Source of the DNA: Rivibacter subsaxonicus
GTDB lineage: Bacteria; Pseudomonadota; Gammaproteobacteria; Burkholderiales; Burkholderiaceae_C
Length of the DNA: 64,000 nucleotides
Assembly (NCBI RefSeq): GCF_004217215.1
Contig: NZ_SHKP01000005.1
Span: forward strand, 501,501-565,500
Reading direction: 5' to 3'
The position numbers were made by a program, and so were the translations under genes. The notes under the pieces were generated by a model. The model did not search any database, was not told the origin of the DNA, and saw only the letters and a list, made by a program, of their open reading frames with translations. Each line of letters opens with the position of its first letter. Position 1 is the first letter of the stretch. Shown here one piece after another: positions 41,925-50,865 of the stretch.

Positions 41925-42347
41925 GTGAGCCTGGCGCGGCAAGACGGCGTCCGCCGGCTCTGGCAGGCCTTCGAGGCGCGCGACTGGGCCGCGGCCCAGG
42001 CCCTGTTCGCGCCCGATGCCGTGTGCGACTGGTGGACCAGCGGCGAGCGCTTCACCGGCGCCGCCGCGATCGTCGGCGTCAACGCGGCCTATCCCGAGGG
42101 CTGGCACATCGAGTTGCTGGCGGTCGACGAACTGGTCGATGGCCGAATCCACAGCCTGGTGCGCGTCGATCAGGACGCCCAGAGCTTCTATGCCAACTCG
42201 TTCTTCGGCTTCGATGCCGAAGGGCGGATCACGGCTGTCGAGGAGTTCTGGGCGACCTTCGAGACACCGCCCACGTGGCGCGACGGTTTGCCTGGCCGCA
42301 CGCGGTTGCCGCCGCGGCCGGCGACACTGCGCCCGACAAGTAGTTAG
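41925..42347 (+). CDS. NTF2-like (SnoaL-type) protein
   Basis: A 140-aa protein with an NTF2-like alpha+beta cone fold: [50 protein letters not shown] and [20 protein letters not shown]. Such proteins are small hydrolases, isomerases or binding subunits; no specific function can be given. It starts with GTG at 41925, five bases after recA. Its TAG stop (42345-42347) is provided by the first bases of the integron cassette. Without the cassette the same frame would stop at TGA after the same residues, so the protein is unaltered by the insertion. Confidence 0.65.
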   Translation: MSLARQDGVRRLWQAFEARDWAAAQALFAPDAVCDWWTSGERFTGAAAIVGVNAAYPEGWHIELLAVDELVDGRIHSLVRVDQDAQSFYANSFFGFDAEGRITAVEEFWATFETPPTWRDGLPGRTRLPPRPATLRPTSS

Positions 42348-42682
42348 ACGTCATGAATCCTCCGCTCTCCCGTGAACGCCGCACCCGGCTCGCCTCGTAT
42401 CGAGTTCTCGCGATGGTGGTAGCTGTTCTCGGATTTGTCATCGCGCTGGAAGTGTCAGAAGGCTCAACGGATCGAGAGATGTGGGTCCTGGTTGCTCTCG
42501 CTTTCTGGGGCGTCGCTGCGATCGTCGGAATCTTGTTTGTGCCAAGGTGGTTGGCATATGTTTATAGAACAACGTGTAAGCCCAAATAGTGCGTGCGTCC
42601 CCACGCCTGGTCTGAGGTCTAACAGGTTGCTCGAGCCGACCCGCTTCGCAATTCCGCCGTCGCGGTCGGCTCAGCGCCGGCG
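42344..42682 (+). mobile_element. Solitary integron-type gene cassette inserted between recA and recX
   Basis: The 339-bp unit starts TTAGAC, giving a GTTAGAC core site at 42343-42349 with the recipient G. It ends at the G of GTTGAAG (42682-42688). It contains one 78-aa frame beginning three bases after the TTAGAC core and an attC-like site at its 3' end whose GTCTAAC end box is the exact complement of GTTAGAC. The G+C is visibly lower than in flanking recA and recX. No integrase gene or neighbouring cassettes are present, so this looks like insertion at a secondary site. Confidence 0.7.
42353..42589 (+). CDS. Cassette-encoded small membrane protein
   Basis: A 78-aa protein with two hydrophobic helices (YRVLAMVVAVLGFVIALEV and MWVLVALAFWGVAAIVGILF) separated by an acidic loop (SEGSTDRE) and ending in a basic tail (YRTTCKPK). 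No family is recognised. Its ATG lies just inside the 5' boundary of the cassette, as is usual for integron cassette genes. No promoter is apparent, so it probably depends on readthrough from recA. Its codon use includes more A/T-ending codons than its neighbours. Confidence 0.7.
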   Translation: MNPPLSRERRTRLASYRVLAMVVAVLGFVIALEVSEGSTDREMWVLVALAFWGVAAIVGILFVPRWLAYVYRTTCKPK

Positions 42683-42688
42683 TTGAAG
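42617..42688 (+). other. attC recombination site of the cassette
   Basis: A 72-bp site with outer box GTCTAAC (42617-42623) and GTTGAAG (42682-42688), the latter formed with recipient sequence. The inner arms GAGCCGACC (42633-42641) and GGTCGGCTC (42664-42672) are perfect 9-bp inverted repeats. The outer parts of these arms (GCTC against GAGCGC) pair with an offset base, resembling the extrahelical bases that integrases read on the folded bottom strand. The central 22 bp form the loop. In the excised circle the site would end in GTTAGAC, fully complementary to GTCTAAC. Confidence 0.7.
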
Positions 42689-42702
42689 GCCCCGACGCCC
42701 CG

Positions 42703-43221
42703 ATGGCGCGCGCTGCGCAATCACTCAAGGCCAAGGCACTGGGCCTGATCGCCCAGCGCGAGCACAGCCGCGTCGAGCTGCGGCGCAAGCTGCGCATCTG
42801 GATCGAGCGGCGGCAACGTGCGCTCGCCGAAGCCGGTGCAGTGCCGGGCGCGACTGAGGCGTCCGCGGCAGCGCCGGACGTGGCCGAGATCGAGCCCCTG
42901 CTCGACTGGCTCGTGCAGCGCGACCTGCTCAGCGTCGAGCGTTTCGTCGAAACCCGAATCAATGTTCGCGCCGCCCGCTTCGGCAACCTGCGCATCCGCC
43001 AGGAGTTGGCGCAGCATGGCGTCGAACTCGATGCCGAAGCCGCGCAGGCGCTCAAGGCCAGCGAGTTCGAGCGTGCGCGCGCGGTGTGGGCGAAGCGCTT
43101 CGATGGACCGCCGATCAACGCGGCGGCGCGTGCGAAGCAGCAGCGATTCCTCGCTGCGCGCGGCTTCAGCGCTGACGTAGTACGCCGAGTGCTCGGCGGC
43201 CGCTCGGGCGACGACGACTGA
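42703..43221 (+). CDS. recX: RecA regulatory protein RecX
   Basis: A 172-aa all-helical RecX: SLKAKALGLIAQREHSRVEL, then LLDWLVQRDLLSVERFVETR and FGNLRIRQELAQHGVEL, the three-helix repeats of this family. It binds in the RecA filament groove and inhibits recombinase and coprotease activity. It normally follows recA closely; here about 780 bp intervene, made of the NTF2-like gene and the cassette. Confidence 0.92.
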   Translation: MARAAQSLKAKALGLIAQREHSRVELRRKLRIWIERRQRALAEAGAVPGATEASAAAPDVAEIEPLLDWLVQRDLLSVERFVETRINVRAARFGNLRIRQELAQHGVELDAEAAQALKASEFERARAVWAKRFDGPPINAAARAKQQRFLAARGFSADVVRRVLGGRSGDDD

Positions 43222-43230
43222 AGGCGCCGG

Positions 43231-44166
43231 TCAGCGCCCCAGCATCAGCCTCATGTTCTGGACCGCGGCGCCGGAAGCGCCCTTGCCCAGGTTGTCCAGG
43301 CGCGCCACCAGCAGGGCCTGGCCGCGCGCGGCGTTGCCGTAGACGCGCAGCTCGAGCCGGTTGCTGTCGTTGAGCGCCTCCGGTTCCAGCTTGCCGGCTT
43401 CGGCCGCCAGCTCCGATCCGGGCACCACGCGCACGAACTCGGCACCGGCGTAGCGCGCGGCCAGCGCCGCCTCCAGGTCGCCGGGCTGCGGCCGGCCGTT
43501 GAGCAGGTCCAGATGCAGGCTCACCTGGACCAGCATGCCCTGACGGAAGTTGCCGACGCTGGGCACGAAGATCGGCCGCCGCGAGAGGCCACCGTAGCGC
43601 TGGATCTCGGGCACATGCTTGTGCTCCAGGCCGAGGCCGTAGAGCTCGAAGGGAGGCGCGCTGCCCTCCTCGTAGGCCTCGATCATCGAGCGCCCGCCGC
43701 CCGAGTAGCCGCTGACCGCGTGCACCGCCACCGGGTAGTCGGCCGGCAGCAGGCCGGCGTCGACCAGCGGGCGCAGCAGCGCGATCGCGCCGGTCGGATA
43801 GCAGCCGGGGTTCGACACGCGCCGCGCGGCCGCCACCGAGCGGGCCTGGTCAGGCGCGAGCTCGGGAAAGCCATAGACCCAGTCCGGCGCGACCCGGTGC
43901 GCGGTGCTGGCGTCGACGATCTTCGGCCCGCCGCCCGGAAGCGAATCGGCCAGCGCCGCCGATTCGCGCGCCGCGTCGTCGTGCAGGCACAGCACCACAA
44001 GGTCGACGCCGGCCATCAGCTCGCGCTTGGCGCCGGCGTCCTTGCGCCGCGTGGGGTCGATGCTGACCAGCTCGATGCCGGCTTCGCCCTGCAGGCGCTC
44101 GCGGATGCCCAGGCCGGTGGTGCCGGCTTCGCCGTCGATGAACACTCGAGCAGTTCTGGAATTCAT
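43231..44166 (-). CDS. argC: N-acetyl-gamma-glutamyl-phosphate reductase (type 2)
   Basis: A 311-aa arginine-biosynthesis enzyme of the short ArgC class. The NADPH-binding region opens [17 protein letters not shown], the catalytic cysteine is in [18 protein letters not shown], and a conserved histidine lies in [13 protein letters not shown]. It reduces N-acetylglutamyl phosphate to the semialdehyde. It is convergent with recX and divergent from the DUF2889 gene. Confidence 0.95.
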   Translation of the reverse strand: MNSRTARVFIDGEAGTTGLGIRERLQGEAGIELVSIDPTRRKDAGAKRELMAGVDLVVLCLHDDAARESAALADSLPGGGPKIVDASTAHRVAPDWVYGFPELAPDQARSVAAARRVSNPGCYPTGAIALLRPLVDAGLLPADYPVAVHAVSGYSGGGRSMIEAYEEGSAPPFELYGLGLEHKHVPEIQRYGGLSRRPIFVPSVGNFRQGMLVQVSLHLDLLNGRPQPGDLEAALAARYAGAEFVRVVPGSELAAEAGKLEPEALNDSNRLELRVYGNAARGQALLVARLDNLGKGASGAAVQNMRLMLGR

Positions 44167-44317
44167 GGCAGCTGGCCGGTTGACTAGGCAGGGAAGAGCC
44201 GAATGCTAGCGCCGACGCGCCCGATTGGTGCGGTGCACCATGCTAAAGTTTGCATCCTTCTGGCTGCCGCCCCATCCCGAGGCACCGCAGCCGCTCGACC
44301 GTCCGCCGGTCTGCCCC

Positions 44318-44926
44318 ATGGCCCTGCCGCCCGCCGCGCCCACCCGAAGCCTCAAGCACCGCCGCAGCATCGACGTGCAGATCTTTGCGCGTGACGATGG
44401 CCTGTGGGAGGTCGACGCGCGGCTCATCGACGTCAAGACGCGCGACCTGCCGATGGCCGCCGGCCTGCGTCCGGCCGGCACGCCGCTGCACGAGATGCTG
44501 CTGCGGCTGGTGATCGACACCCGGCTCAACATCCTCGCGGCCGGCGCCCAGACCTTCTGGATGCCCTACCCCGGCCACTGCGACGCCTACGAGCGGCCCG
44601 ACGGCAGCGACATCTACGCCCGGCTGGTGGGCCTGAACCTGCTCAAGGGCTTCCGCGCCGCGGTCAAGGAACGGCTCGGTGGCGCCCAGGGCTGCACCCA
44701 CATCACCGAGATGAGCCAGGTGCTGCCGACCGCGGTGATCCAGGCCTTTGCCGGCGAGGTGCTCGACACCCGCGAAGGCAGCGCCGACGGCACGCCGCCG
44801 TTCCAGATCGACCGCTGCCACGCCCTGCGCAGCGACGGCGAGGCGGTGCGCCTGCACTATCCCAAGTGGTACCGCGCCCGCCCGGCCGAAGGCTCGGCGC
44901 AAAATCCGCCCCCTGTCGCGCTCTGA
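44318..44926 (+). CDS. DUF2889 family protein
   Basis: A 202-aa protein of the DUF2889 family. It begins [20 protein letters not shown] and has [35 protein letters not shown] and [14 protein letters not shown]. The conserved Cys/His residues in GCTHITE and the earlier DTRLNI suggest a small metal or ligand site, but the function is unknown. The start at 44318 matches how family members begin; the frame is open to 44225. It lies 65 bp before sucC and may share a transcript with it. Confidence 0.75.
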   Translation: MALPPAAPTRSLKHRRSIDVQIFARDDGLWEVDARLIDVKTRDLPMAAGLRPAGTPLHEMLLRLVIDTRLNILAAGAQTFWMPYPGHCDAYERPDGSDIYARLVGLNLLKGFRAAVKERLGGAQGCTHITEMSQVLPTAVIQAFAGEVLDTREGSADGTPPFQIDRCHALRSDGEAVRLHYPKWYRARPAEGSAQNPPPVAL

Positions 44927-44991
44927 GTCACGGCCCGGCCGGCTCGAAGCGCACCCGAATCCTCTCTTTCTTCGTCAGCGAAAGTCCACCC

Positions 44992-46152
44992 ATGAAGATC
45001 CACGAATACCAAGGCAAGGAGATCCTGCGCCAGTTCGGCGTGCCGGTGCCGCGCGGCATCCCCGCCTTCACCGTGCAGGAGGCCGTCGAGGCCGCACAGA
45101 AGCTCGGCGGCCCGGTCTGGGTGGTCAAGGCGCAGATCCACGCCGGCGGCCGCGGCAAGGGCGGTGGCGTCAAGCTCGGCAAGAGCATCGACGAGCTCAA
45201 GAGCCTGGCCGGCCAGATCCTCGGCATGCAGCTGGTGACGCACCAGACCGGCGCGGCCGGCCAGAAGGTCCGCCGCCTCTACATCGAGGAAGGCGCCGAT
45301 ATCAAGAAGGAGTACTACGTCTCGCTGGTCACCGACCGCGCGTCGCAAAAGGTCGCCTTCATCGCCTCCAGCGAAGGCGGCATGGACATCGAGGAAGTGG
45401 CCCACAGCACGCCCGAGAAGATCATCACCGAGGTGATCGATCCGCTGACCGGCCTCGGCGAGGCGCAGGCGCGCAAGATCGCCACGGCGATCGGCCTGCC
45501 CGAGGGCTCGCACGCGCAGGCGGTCGACCTGTTCCAGAAGCTCTACAAGTGCTACATGGACACCGACGCCTCTCTGGTCGAGATCAACCCGCTCAACTGC
45601 GACAGCAAGGGCAATCTGATCGCGCTCGACGCCAAGTTCAACTTCGACGCCAACGCGCTGTTTCGCCATCCGGAGATCGTGGCCTACCGCGATCTCGACG
45701 AGGAAGATCCGGCCGAGATCGAGGCCAGCAAGTTCGACCTCGCCTACATCCAGCTCGACGGCAACATCGGCTGCCTGGTCAACGGCGCCGGGCTGGCGAT
45801 GGCGACGATGGACACCATCAAGCTGTTCGGCGGCGAGCCGGCGAACTTTCTCGATGTCGGTGGCGGCGCCACCGCCGAGAAGGTCACCGAGGCCTTCAAG
45901 ATCATGCTGAAGAACCCCGAGGTGCGCGGCATCCTGGTCAACATCTTCGGCGGCATCATGAAATGCGACACCATCGCCGAGGGCGTGATCAGCGCCTGCA
46001 AGGCGGTCAATCTCTCCGTGCCGCTGGTGGTCCGCATGAAGGGCACCAACGAGGACCTGGGCAAGAAGATGCTGGCCGACAGCGGCCTGCCCATCATCAG
46101 CGCCGACACCATGGCCGAGGCCGCGACGAAGATCGTCGCCGCCGTCAAGTAA
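44992..46152 (+). CDS. sucC: Succinyl-CoA synthetase beta subunit (ADP-forming)
   Basis: A 386-aa ATP-grasp enzyme of the TCA cycle. It begins [20 protein letters not shown] and shows [37 protein letters not shown] and [17 protein letters not shown]. With SucD it converts succinyl-CoA to succinate while making ATP. The next gene, sucD, starts 17 bp downstream with a GGAG site. Confidence 0.97.
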   Translation: MKIHEYQGKEILRQFGVPVPRGIPAFTVQEAVEAAQKLGGPVWVVKAQIHAGGRGKGGGVKLGKSIDELKSLAGQILGMQLVTHQTGAAGQKVRRLYIEEGADIKKEYYVSLVTDRASQKVAFIASSEGGMDIEEVAHSTPEKIITEVIDPLTGLGEAQARKIATAIGLPEGSHAQAVDLFQKLYKCYMDTDASLVEINPLNCDSKGNLIALDAKFNFDANALFRHPEIVAYRDLDEEDPAEIEASKFDLAYIQLDGNIGCLVNGAGLAMATMDTIKLFGGEPANFLDVGGGATAEKVTEAFKIMLKNPEVRGILVNIFGGIMKCDTIAEGVISACKAVNLSVPLVVRMKGTNEDLGKKMLADSGLPIISADTMAEAATKIVAAVK

Positions 46153-46169
46153 GCCCAGGAGAACAAGAC

Positions 46170-47063
46170 ATGTCGATCTACATCAACAAGGACACCCGCG
46201 TCATCACGCAGGGCATCACCGGCAAGACCGGCCAGTTCCACACCCGCGGCTGCCGCGACTACGCCAACGGCAAGAACTGCTTCGTCGCCGGCGTCAACCC
46301 GAAGAAGGCCGGCGAGGACTTCGAGGGCATCCCGATCTACGCCTCGGTCAAGGAAGCCGCGGGCCAGACCGGCGCGACGGTCAGCGTGATCTACGTGCCG
46401 CCGGCCGGCGCCGCCGCGGCGATCTGGGAGGCGGTCGAGGCCGACCTCGACCTGGCGATCTGCATCACCGAGGGCATCCCGGTCCGCGACATGCTCGAGG
46501 TGCGCAACCGCATGAAGGCCAAGGAGGCCGCCGGCGGCAAGAAGACGCTGCTGCTCGGCCCCAACTGCCCTGGCCTGATCACGCCCGACGAGATCAAGAT
46601 CGGCATCATGCCCGGCCACATCCACCGCAAGGGCCGCATCGGCGTGGTCTCGCGCTCGGGCACGCTGACCTACGAGGCGGTGGCGCAGCTCACCGAGATC
46701 GGCCTCGGCCAGAGCTCGGCCGTCGGCATCGGCGGCGACCCGATCAACGGCCTCAAGCACATCGACGTGATGAAGGCCTTCAACGACGATCCGGACACCG
46801 ACGCGGTGATCATGATCGGCGAGATCGGCGGCCCCGACGAGGCCGAGGCCGCGATGTGGTGCAAGGCGAACATGAAGAAGCCGATCGTCGGCTTCATCGC
46901 CGGCGTCACCGCGCCGGCCGGCAAACGCATGGGACACGCCGGCGCGCTGATCAGCGGCGGCGCCGACACCGCCGACGCCAAGCTCGAGATCATGGAAGCC
47001 TGCGGCTTCACCGTCACCCGCAATCCCTCGGAGATGGGCAAGCTGCTCAAGGGTCTGCTGTAA
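46170..47063 (+). CDS. sucD: Succinyl-CoA synthetase alpha subunit
   Basis: A 297-aa CoA-binding subunit. It begins [20 protein letters not shown], binds CoA through [19 protein letters not shown], and carries the phosphohistidine in [14 protein letters not shown]. It is followed by a clear rho-independent terminator. Confidence 0.97.
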   Translation: MSIYINKDTRVITQGITGKTGQFHTRGCRDYANGKNCFVAGVNPKKAGEDFEGIPIYASVKEAAGQTGATVSVIYVPPAGAAAAIWEAVEADLDLAICITEGIPVRDMLEVRNRMKAKEAAGGKKTLLLGPNCPGLITPDEIKIGIMPGHIHRKGRIGVVSRSGTLTYEAVAQLTEIGLGQSSAVGIGGDPINGLKHIDVMKAFNDDPDTDAVIMIGEIGGPDEAEAAMWCKANMKKPIVGFIAGVTAPAGKRMGHAGALISGGADTADAKLEIMEACGFTVTRNPSEMGKLLKGLL

Positions 47064-47089
47064 TCCGGCGCCCGGTCCGCCAGCAACGG

Positions 47090-47111
47090 AGGCCGCGCGA
47101 GCGGCCTTTTT
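47090..47111 (+). terminator. Rho-independent terminator after sucD
   Basis: AGGCCGC (47090-47096), loop GCGA, then GCGGCCT (47101-47107) running into a short T tract. It lies 27 bp after the sucD stop. Confidence 0.85.
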
Positions 47112-47201
47112 GCTTGCCGCCTCTGTAATTCCACGCACCCGGCGCACGCCGGCCGCTTCTACACTGGCGCGCTCAGCCTGCAACGAACAAGAGAAACCTC
47201 C

Positions 47202-47918
47202 ATGGAACAGTTCATGGCACCCGAGTTCTGGGTCGCGGTCGGTCAGATCATCATGATCGACATCCTGCTCGGCGGCGACAACGCGGTCGTCATCGCCCTG
47301 GCCTGCCGCAAGCTGCCGCCGGACCTGCGCACCAAGGGCATCCTGTGGGGCACGGCCGGCGCGATCATCCTGCGCGTGATCCTGATCTTCTTCGCGCTGA
47401 CGCTGCTGAAGATTCCCTACCTCAAGCTGGTCGGCGGCATCCTGCTGATCTGGATCGGCATCAAGCTGATGGTGCCCGACGACGAGGGCGGCCACGCCAA
47501 CATCGCCGGCAGCGACCGGCTCTGGGGCGCGATCAAGACCATCATCATTGCCGACCTCGTGATGAGCGTTGATAACGTGATCGCGATCGCCGGCGCGGCC
47601 GAGGCGGCCGGTGGCGAGCACCAGATGCCGCTGGTGATCTTCGGCCTGCTGGTCAGCATCCCGATCATCGTCTGGGGCAGCCAGCTGGTGATCAAGCTGA
47701 TGGACCGCTTCCCGTTCATCATCACCGCGGGCGCCATGCTGCTCGGCTGGATCGCCGGCACGATGTCGGTGACCGACCCCGCGCTGGCGCGCTTCTTCGA
47801 GCCGACCGACACCCTCAAGTACGCCTTCGGGATTGGCGGCGCGCTGCTGGTGCTGGCGCTCGGCAAGCTGATCGCCGCCCGCCGCCCGGCCAGCGCAGAT
47901 CCGGCGACCCCGGTCTGA
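47202..47918 (+). CDS. TerC-family integral membrane protein
   Basis: A 238-aa membrane protein with about seven helices. It carries the family acidic motifs MIDILLGGDNAVVIALACRK and IIIADLVMSVDNVIAIAGAA, thought to bind divalent metal ions. TerC proteins act in metal (Mn, tellurium) handling or membrane stress. This is the YjbE/YceF-like short form and is distinct from the Alx-type protein at 60541. No riboswitch is visible in its 90-bp leader. The kinase gene follows after 20 bp. Confidence 0.88.
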   Translation: MEQFMAPEFWVAVGQIIMIDILLGGDNAVVIALACRKLPPDLRTKGILWGTAGAIILRVILIFFALTLLKIPYLKLVGGILLIWIGIKLMVPDDEGGHANIAGSDRLWGAIKTIIIADLVMSVDNVIAIAGAAEAAGGEHQMPLVIFGLLVSIPIIVWGSQLVIKLMDRFPFIITAGAMLLGWIAGTMSVTDPALARFFEPTDTLKYAFGIGGALLVLALGKLIAARRPASADPATPV

Positions 47919-47938
47919 GCGCGGGCACCGCCGGACCG

Positions 47939-49051
47939 ATGCTGACCTACATCGCGATCGCCGGCCTCGCCCTGGGTTGCGCCGGCGTTCTGGTCTGGTG
48001 GTTGCAGCGCCGCCAGGCCCGGCGCCTGCCGCCGGTACCCGGCGCGACCGGCTACGCCTCGACCACCTACGCCGACACCCAGCTGGGCGAGGGCCGCGGC
48101 GACACCATCCTCGACATGGCGCTGGCCACCGCGCCCGGCAAGCGCCTCGGCCGCTACCGCATCGAGCGCGAACTCGGCCGCGGCGCGATGGGCAGCGTGA
48201 TGCTCGGCATCGCCGACGACAGCGGCCAGCCGGTGGCGCTCAAGACGATGGCGCTGTCGCGCGAGTTCCACGGCGAGGCGCTGGCCGAGGCGCGCACCCG
48301 CTTCTTCCGCGAAGCCGAGATGGCCGGCCGCCTGCGCCACGAGGGCATCGTGCGCGTCTACGAGGCGGGCGAGGACGGCGGCCTGGCCTTCATCGCGATG
48401 GAACTGCTCTCGGGCCAGGATCTCAGCGCCAACGCCCAGCCGGCCACGCTGCTGCCGGTGGCGCAGGTCGTGAGCTGCATGGCCCGGGTGGCCGATGCGC
48501 TCGACTTCGCGCACCGCCAGGGCGTGACCCACCGCGACGTCAAGCCGGCCAACATCATGGTCGACTTCGCGCGTGACTCGGTCAAGCTGACCGACTTCGG
48601 CATCGCCCACATCGCCGACGCCACCAACACCCGCACCGGGCTCGTGCTAGGCACGCCGAGCTTCATGTCGCCCGAGCAGATGGCCGGCGAGCGCGTCGAC
48701 GGCCGCAGCGACCTCTATTCGCTCGGCGTCACGCTGTTCCAGCTGCTCACCGGCCGCCTGCCCTTCGAAGGCGGCTCGATGGCGTCGCTGGTGCGAGCGA
48801 TCGCCAGCGAAACCCCGCCCGACGTGCGCGAACTGCGCCCGGAACTGCCCGCCATGCTGGCCGATGTCGTTGCGCTGGCGCTGCAGAAGCGTCCCGAGAC
48901 CCGCTACACCACCGGCCGCGAGCTCGCCGCCGACCTACGCGCCGTGCTGGCCGGCCTGGGCGCGAACCTGGAGTCCCCGCCCCACGACCCGGGGCCGGCC
49001 GGTGTGGAATTCGACGCGCCGCCGCCACCGACGCCCGGGCACAATCGCTAG
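47939..49051 (+). CDS. Membrane-anchored Ser/Thr protein kinase
   Basis: A 370-aa Hanks-type kinase with an N-terminal membrane helix (MLTYIAIAGLALGCAGVLVW), then a catalytic domain at about 70-330. It contains the glycine loop ELGRGAMGSVMLG, the VAIK-like VALKTMAL, catalytic loop VTHRDVKPANIM, KLTDFGIAH and SPEQM. The tail is Pro-rich. It is followed directly by a PP2C phosphatase and an FHA protein, the usual trio of a phospho-threonine signalling circuit. Confidence 0.92.
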   Translation: MLTYIAIAGLALGCAGVLVWWLQRRQARRLPPVPGATGYASTTYADTQLGEGRGDTILDMALATAPGKRLGRYRIERELGRGAMGSVMLGIADDSGQPVALKTMALSREFHGEALAEARTRFFREAEMAGRLRHEGIVRVYEAGEDGGLAFIAMELLSGQDLSANAQPATLLPVAQVVSCMARVADALDFAHRQGVTHRDVKPANIMVDFARDSVKLTDFGIAHIADATNTRTGLVLGTPSFMSPEQMAGERVDGRSDLYSLGVTLFQLLTGRLPFEGGSMASLVRAIASETPPDVRELRPELPAMLADVVALALQKRPETRYTTGRELAADLRAVLAGLGANLESPPHDPGPAGVEFDAPPPPTPGHNR

Positions 49052-49100
49052 CCACCGAGCCCAGGCCGCACCAAGACGCGCCGTCGCCAAGACCACACCC

Positions 49101-49907
49101 ATGTCCGCTGCCGCACTGCCCCTGCTGCGCTTCGAGTTCTTCTGTGCCACCGACACCGGCCGCTCGCGCAACAACAACGAAGACTCGGTCGCCGTCGACG
49201 AGACGGCGTTGCTCGCGGTGCTGGCCGATGGCATGGGCGGCTACAACGCCGGCGAGGTCGCCAGCGGCATGGCCACCTCCTTCATCAAGGCCGAACTCGG
49301 CCGCTGGCTGACCGAGGCCACCGCCCAGGCCACCGACGCCGACGTGCGTCGCGCGATGGACATCTGCGTGGAGAACGCCAATCGCGCGATCTTCAACGCC
49401 GCCAACTCCAATCCGCAGTACGCCGGCATGGGCACCACGCTGCTGCTCGCGGTGATGCGCGAAAGCCGGGTGCTGGTCGGCCACGTGGGCGACTCGCGCG
49501 TCTACCGCTGGCGCGACGACGAACTGGTGCAGATCACGCGCGACCACTCGCTGCTGCAGGAGCAGATCGACGCCGGCCTGCTGAGCCCCGAGCAGGCGGC
49601 GATGTCGCAGCACCGCAACCTGGTCACGCGCGCGGTCGGCGTCGAAGACACCGTGCTGCTCGAGACGCACCTGCACGAGATGCGCGGCGGCGACACCCTG
49701 TTGCTTTGCTCCGACGGTCTCTCGGACATGCTGAGCGACCCGCAGATGGCCCAGCTGTTGCTCGACCACGACGCTTTGCCCGAGGCAGCGCAGGCCCTCG
49801 TCGATGCGGCCAACGATGCGGGTGGGCGGGATAACATATCGGTGATCCTGGTGCGCGCCCACGCCAACTCGTCGTCGGCGCGTGGCTGGTGGCCCTTTCG
49901 TCGCTGA
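49101..49907 (+). CDS. PP2C-family Ser/Thr phosphatase (Stp1-like)
   Basis: A 268-aa metal-dependent phosphatase. Metal-binding and catalytic motifs are TDTGRSRNNNEDS, LADGMGGYNAGEVAS, VGHVGDSRVYRWRD, LCSDGLSDML and GGRDNISVILV. It probably reverses phosphorylation by the kinase 49 bp upstream. Confidence 0.94.
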   Translation: MSAAALPLLRFEFFCATDTGRSRNNNEDSVAVDETALLAVLADGMGGYNAGEVASGMATSFIKAELGRWLTEATAQATDADVRRAMDICVENANRAIFNAANSNPQYAGMGTTLLLAVMRESRVLVGHVGDSRVYRWRDDELVQITRDHSLLQEQIDAGLLSPEQAAMSQHRNLVTRAVGVEDTVLLETHLHEMRGGDTLLLCSDGLSDMLSDPQMAQLLLDHDALPEAAQALVDAANDAGGRDNISVILVRAHANSSSARGWWPFRR

Positions 49908-49977
49908 GGCGGTGCGAGGCGCCCGGTCGGTGCGGGCTTAGAACAGCAGAGACAACAGCAGAGGCAGGGACAGGCGC

Positions 49978-50658
49978 ATGGGCAAGCTGGTCGTTTCACT
50001 CGACGGGGTCGTCATCAAGGAAGTCCAGATCACCAAGGACAAGACGACGCTCGGCCGCCGGCCCTACAACGACATCGTGATCGACAACCTCGCCGTCAGC
50101 GGCGAGCACGCCGTGCTGCAGATGGTGGGCGGCGATGTCTTCATCGAAGACATCAACAGCACCAACGGCACCTACATCAACGGCAAGGCGATCAAGAAGC
50201 AGCTGCTGCAGCACAACGACACGGTCGAGATCGGCAAGTACAAGATCAAGTACCTGACCGGCGAGCACACCGACTACGAGAAGACCATGATCATCAAGCC
50301 CGGCGCCTTCGGCACCGCGGCTGCTGCAGGGGCTCCGGCCTTTGCGAACACCAGCACCGGCGGGGCCTCCGGCTTCGGCAGCCTCGGCGGCGCGCCGAGC
50401 ACGGCGGCGATCAAGGTGCTCAACGGCGCCGCGGCCGGGCGCGAAGTGGCGCTGACCAAGGTCGTCACCACCGTCGGCAAGCCCGGCGTGCAGGTCGCGT
50501 CGATCACCAAGCGCCCGGGCGGCTACGTCTTTGCCCACGTCGAAGGCAGCGCGCGGCCCACGGTCAACGGCAGCCCGGTGCAGGGCGAGCCGGTCTACCT
50601 CAAGAGCGGCGACGTGATCGAGCTGGCCGGCACCCAGATGCAGTTCGTGCAGGGCTGA
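49978..50658 (+). CDS. FHA-domain protein
   Basis: A 226-aa protein. The N-terminal FHA domain (about residues 1-95) has TLGRRPYNDIVIDNLAVSGE and DINSTNGTYINGK, the phosphothreonine-binding loops. A Gly/Ala-rich linker follows. The C-terminal half (AAIKVLNGAAAGREVALTKV, TTVGKPGVQVASITK, YLKSGDVIELAGTQMQFVQ) is a second, degenerate FHA-like fold. TMIIK in the linker could be a kinase target site. It is probably the reader of the kinase/phosphatase pair. Confidence 0.9.
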   Translation: MGKLVVSLDGVVIKEVQITKDKTTLGRRPYNDIVIDNLAVSGEHAVLQMVGGDVFIEDINSTNGTYINGKAIKKQLLQHNDTVEIGKYKIKYLTGEHTDYEKTMIIKPGAFGTAAAAGAPAFANTSTGGASGFGSLGGAPSTAAIKVLNGAAAGREVALTKVVTTVGKPGVQVASITKRPGGYVFAHVEGSARPTVNGSPVQGEPVYLKSGDVIELAGTQMQFVQG

Positions 50659-50670
50659 GTGCCGCGGCTC

Positions 50671-50692
50671 CAAGCCCGCCTGCGCGGGCTTG
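50671..50692. terminator. Hairpin after the FHA gene
   Basis: CAAGCCCGC (50671-50679), loop CTGC, GCGGGCTTG (50684-50692), a perfect 9-bp stem 12 bases after the FHA stop. There is no T tract, so it may be a transcript-end stabilising stem and not a strong terminator. The remaining bases to 50865 hold no clear gene. Confidence 0.5.
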
Positions 50693-50865
50693 GACGGCAC
50701 GAAGGACGCGAGCTCTGCGAGCGGCATGAAGGCCGCTGAACGGCCGACGCCGTCGGTAGCACCTCACGAATCAACCCTCGGCTGCGGGGGCCAGCGTCGG
50801 CTATCCGCACACCGTGTGACAGACGGCACGCCGGCTCACGCTGAGCGCTGCCGCGCGGTGGCACC

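Noticed and set aside
47112..47201. A yybP-ykoY riboswitch before the first TerC gene
   Set aside because: Neither the GGGGAGTAGC nor the GCAAGACC motif occurs, and the leader is too short.
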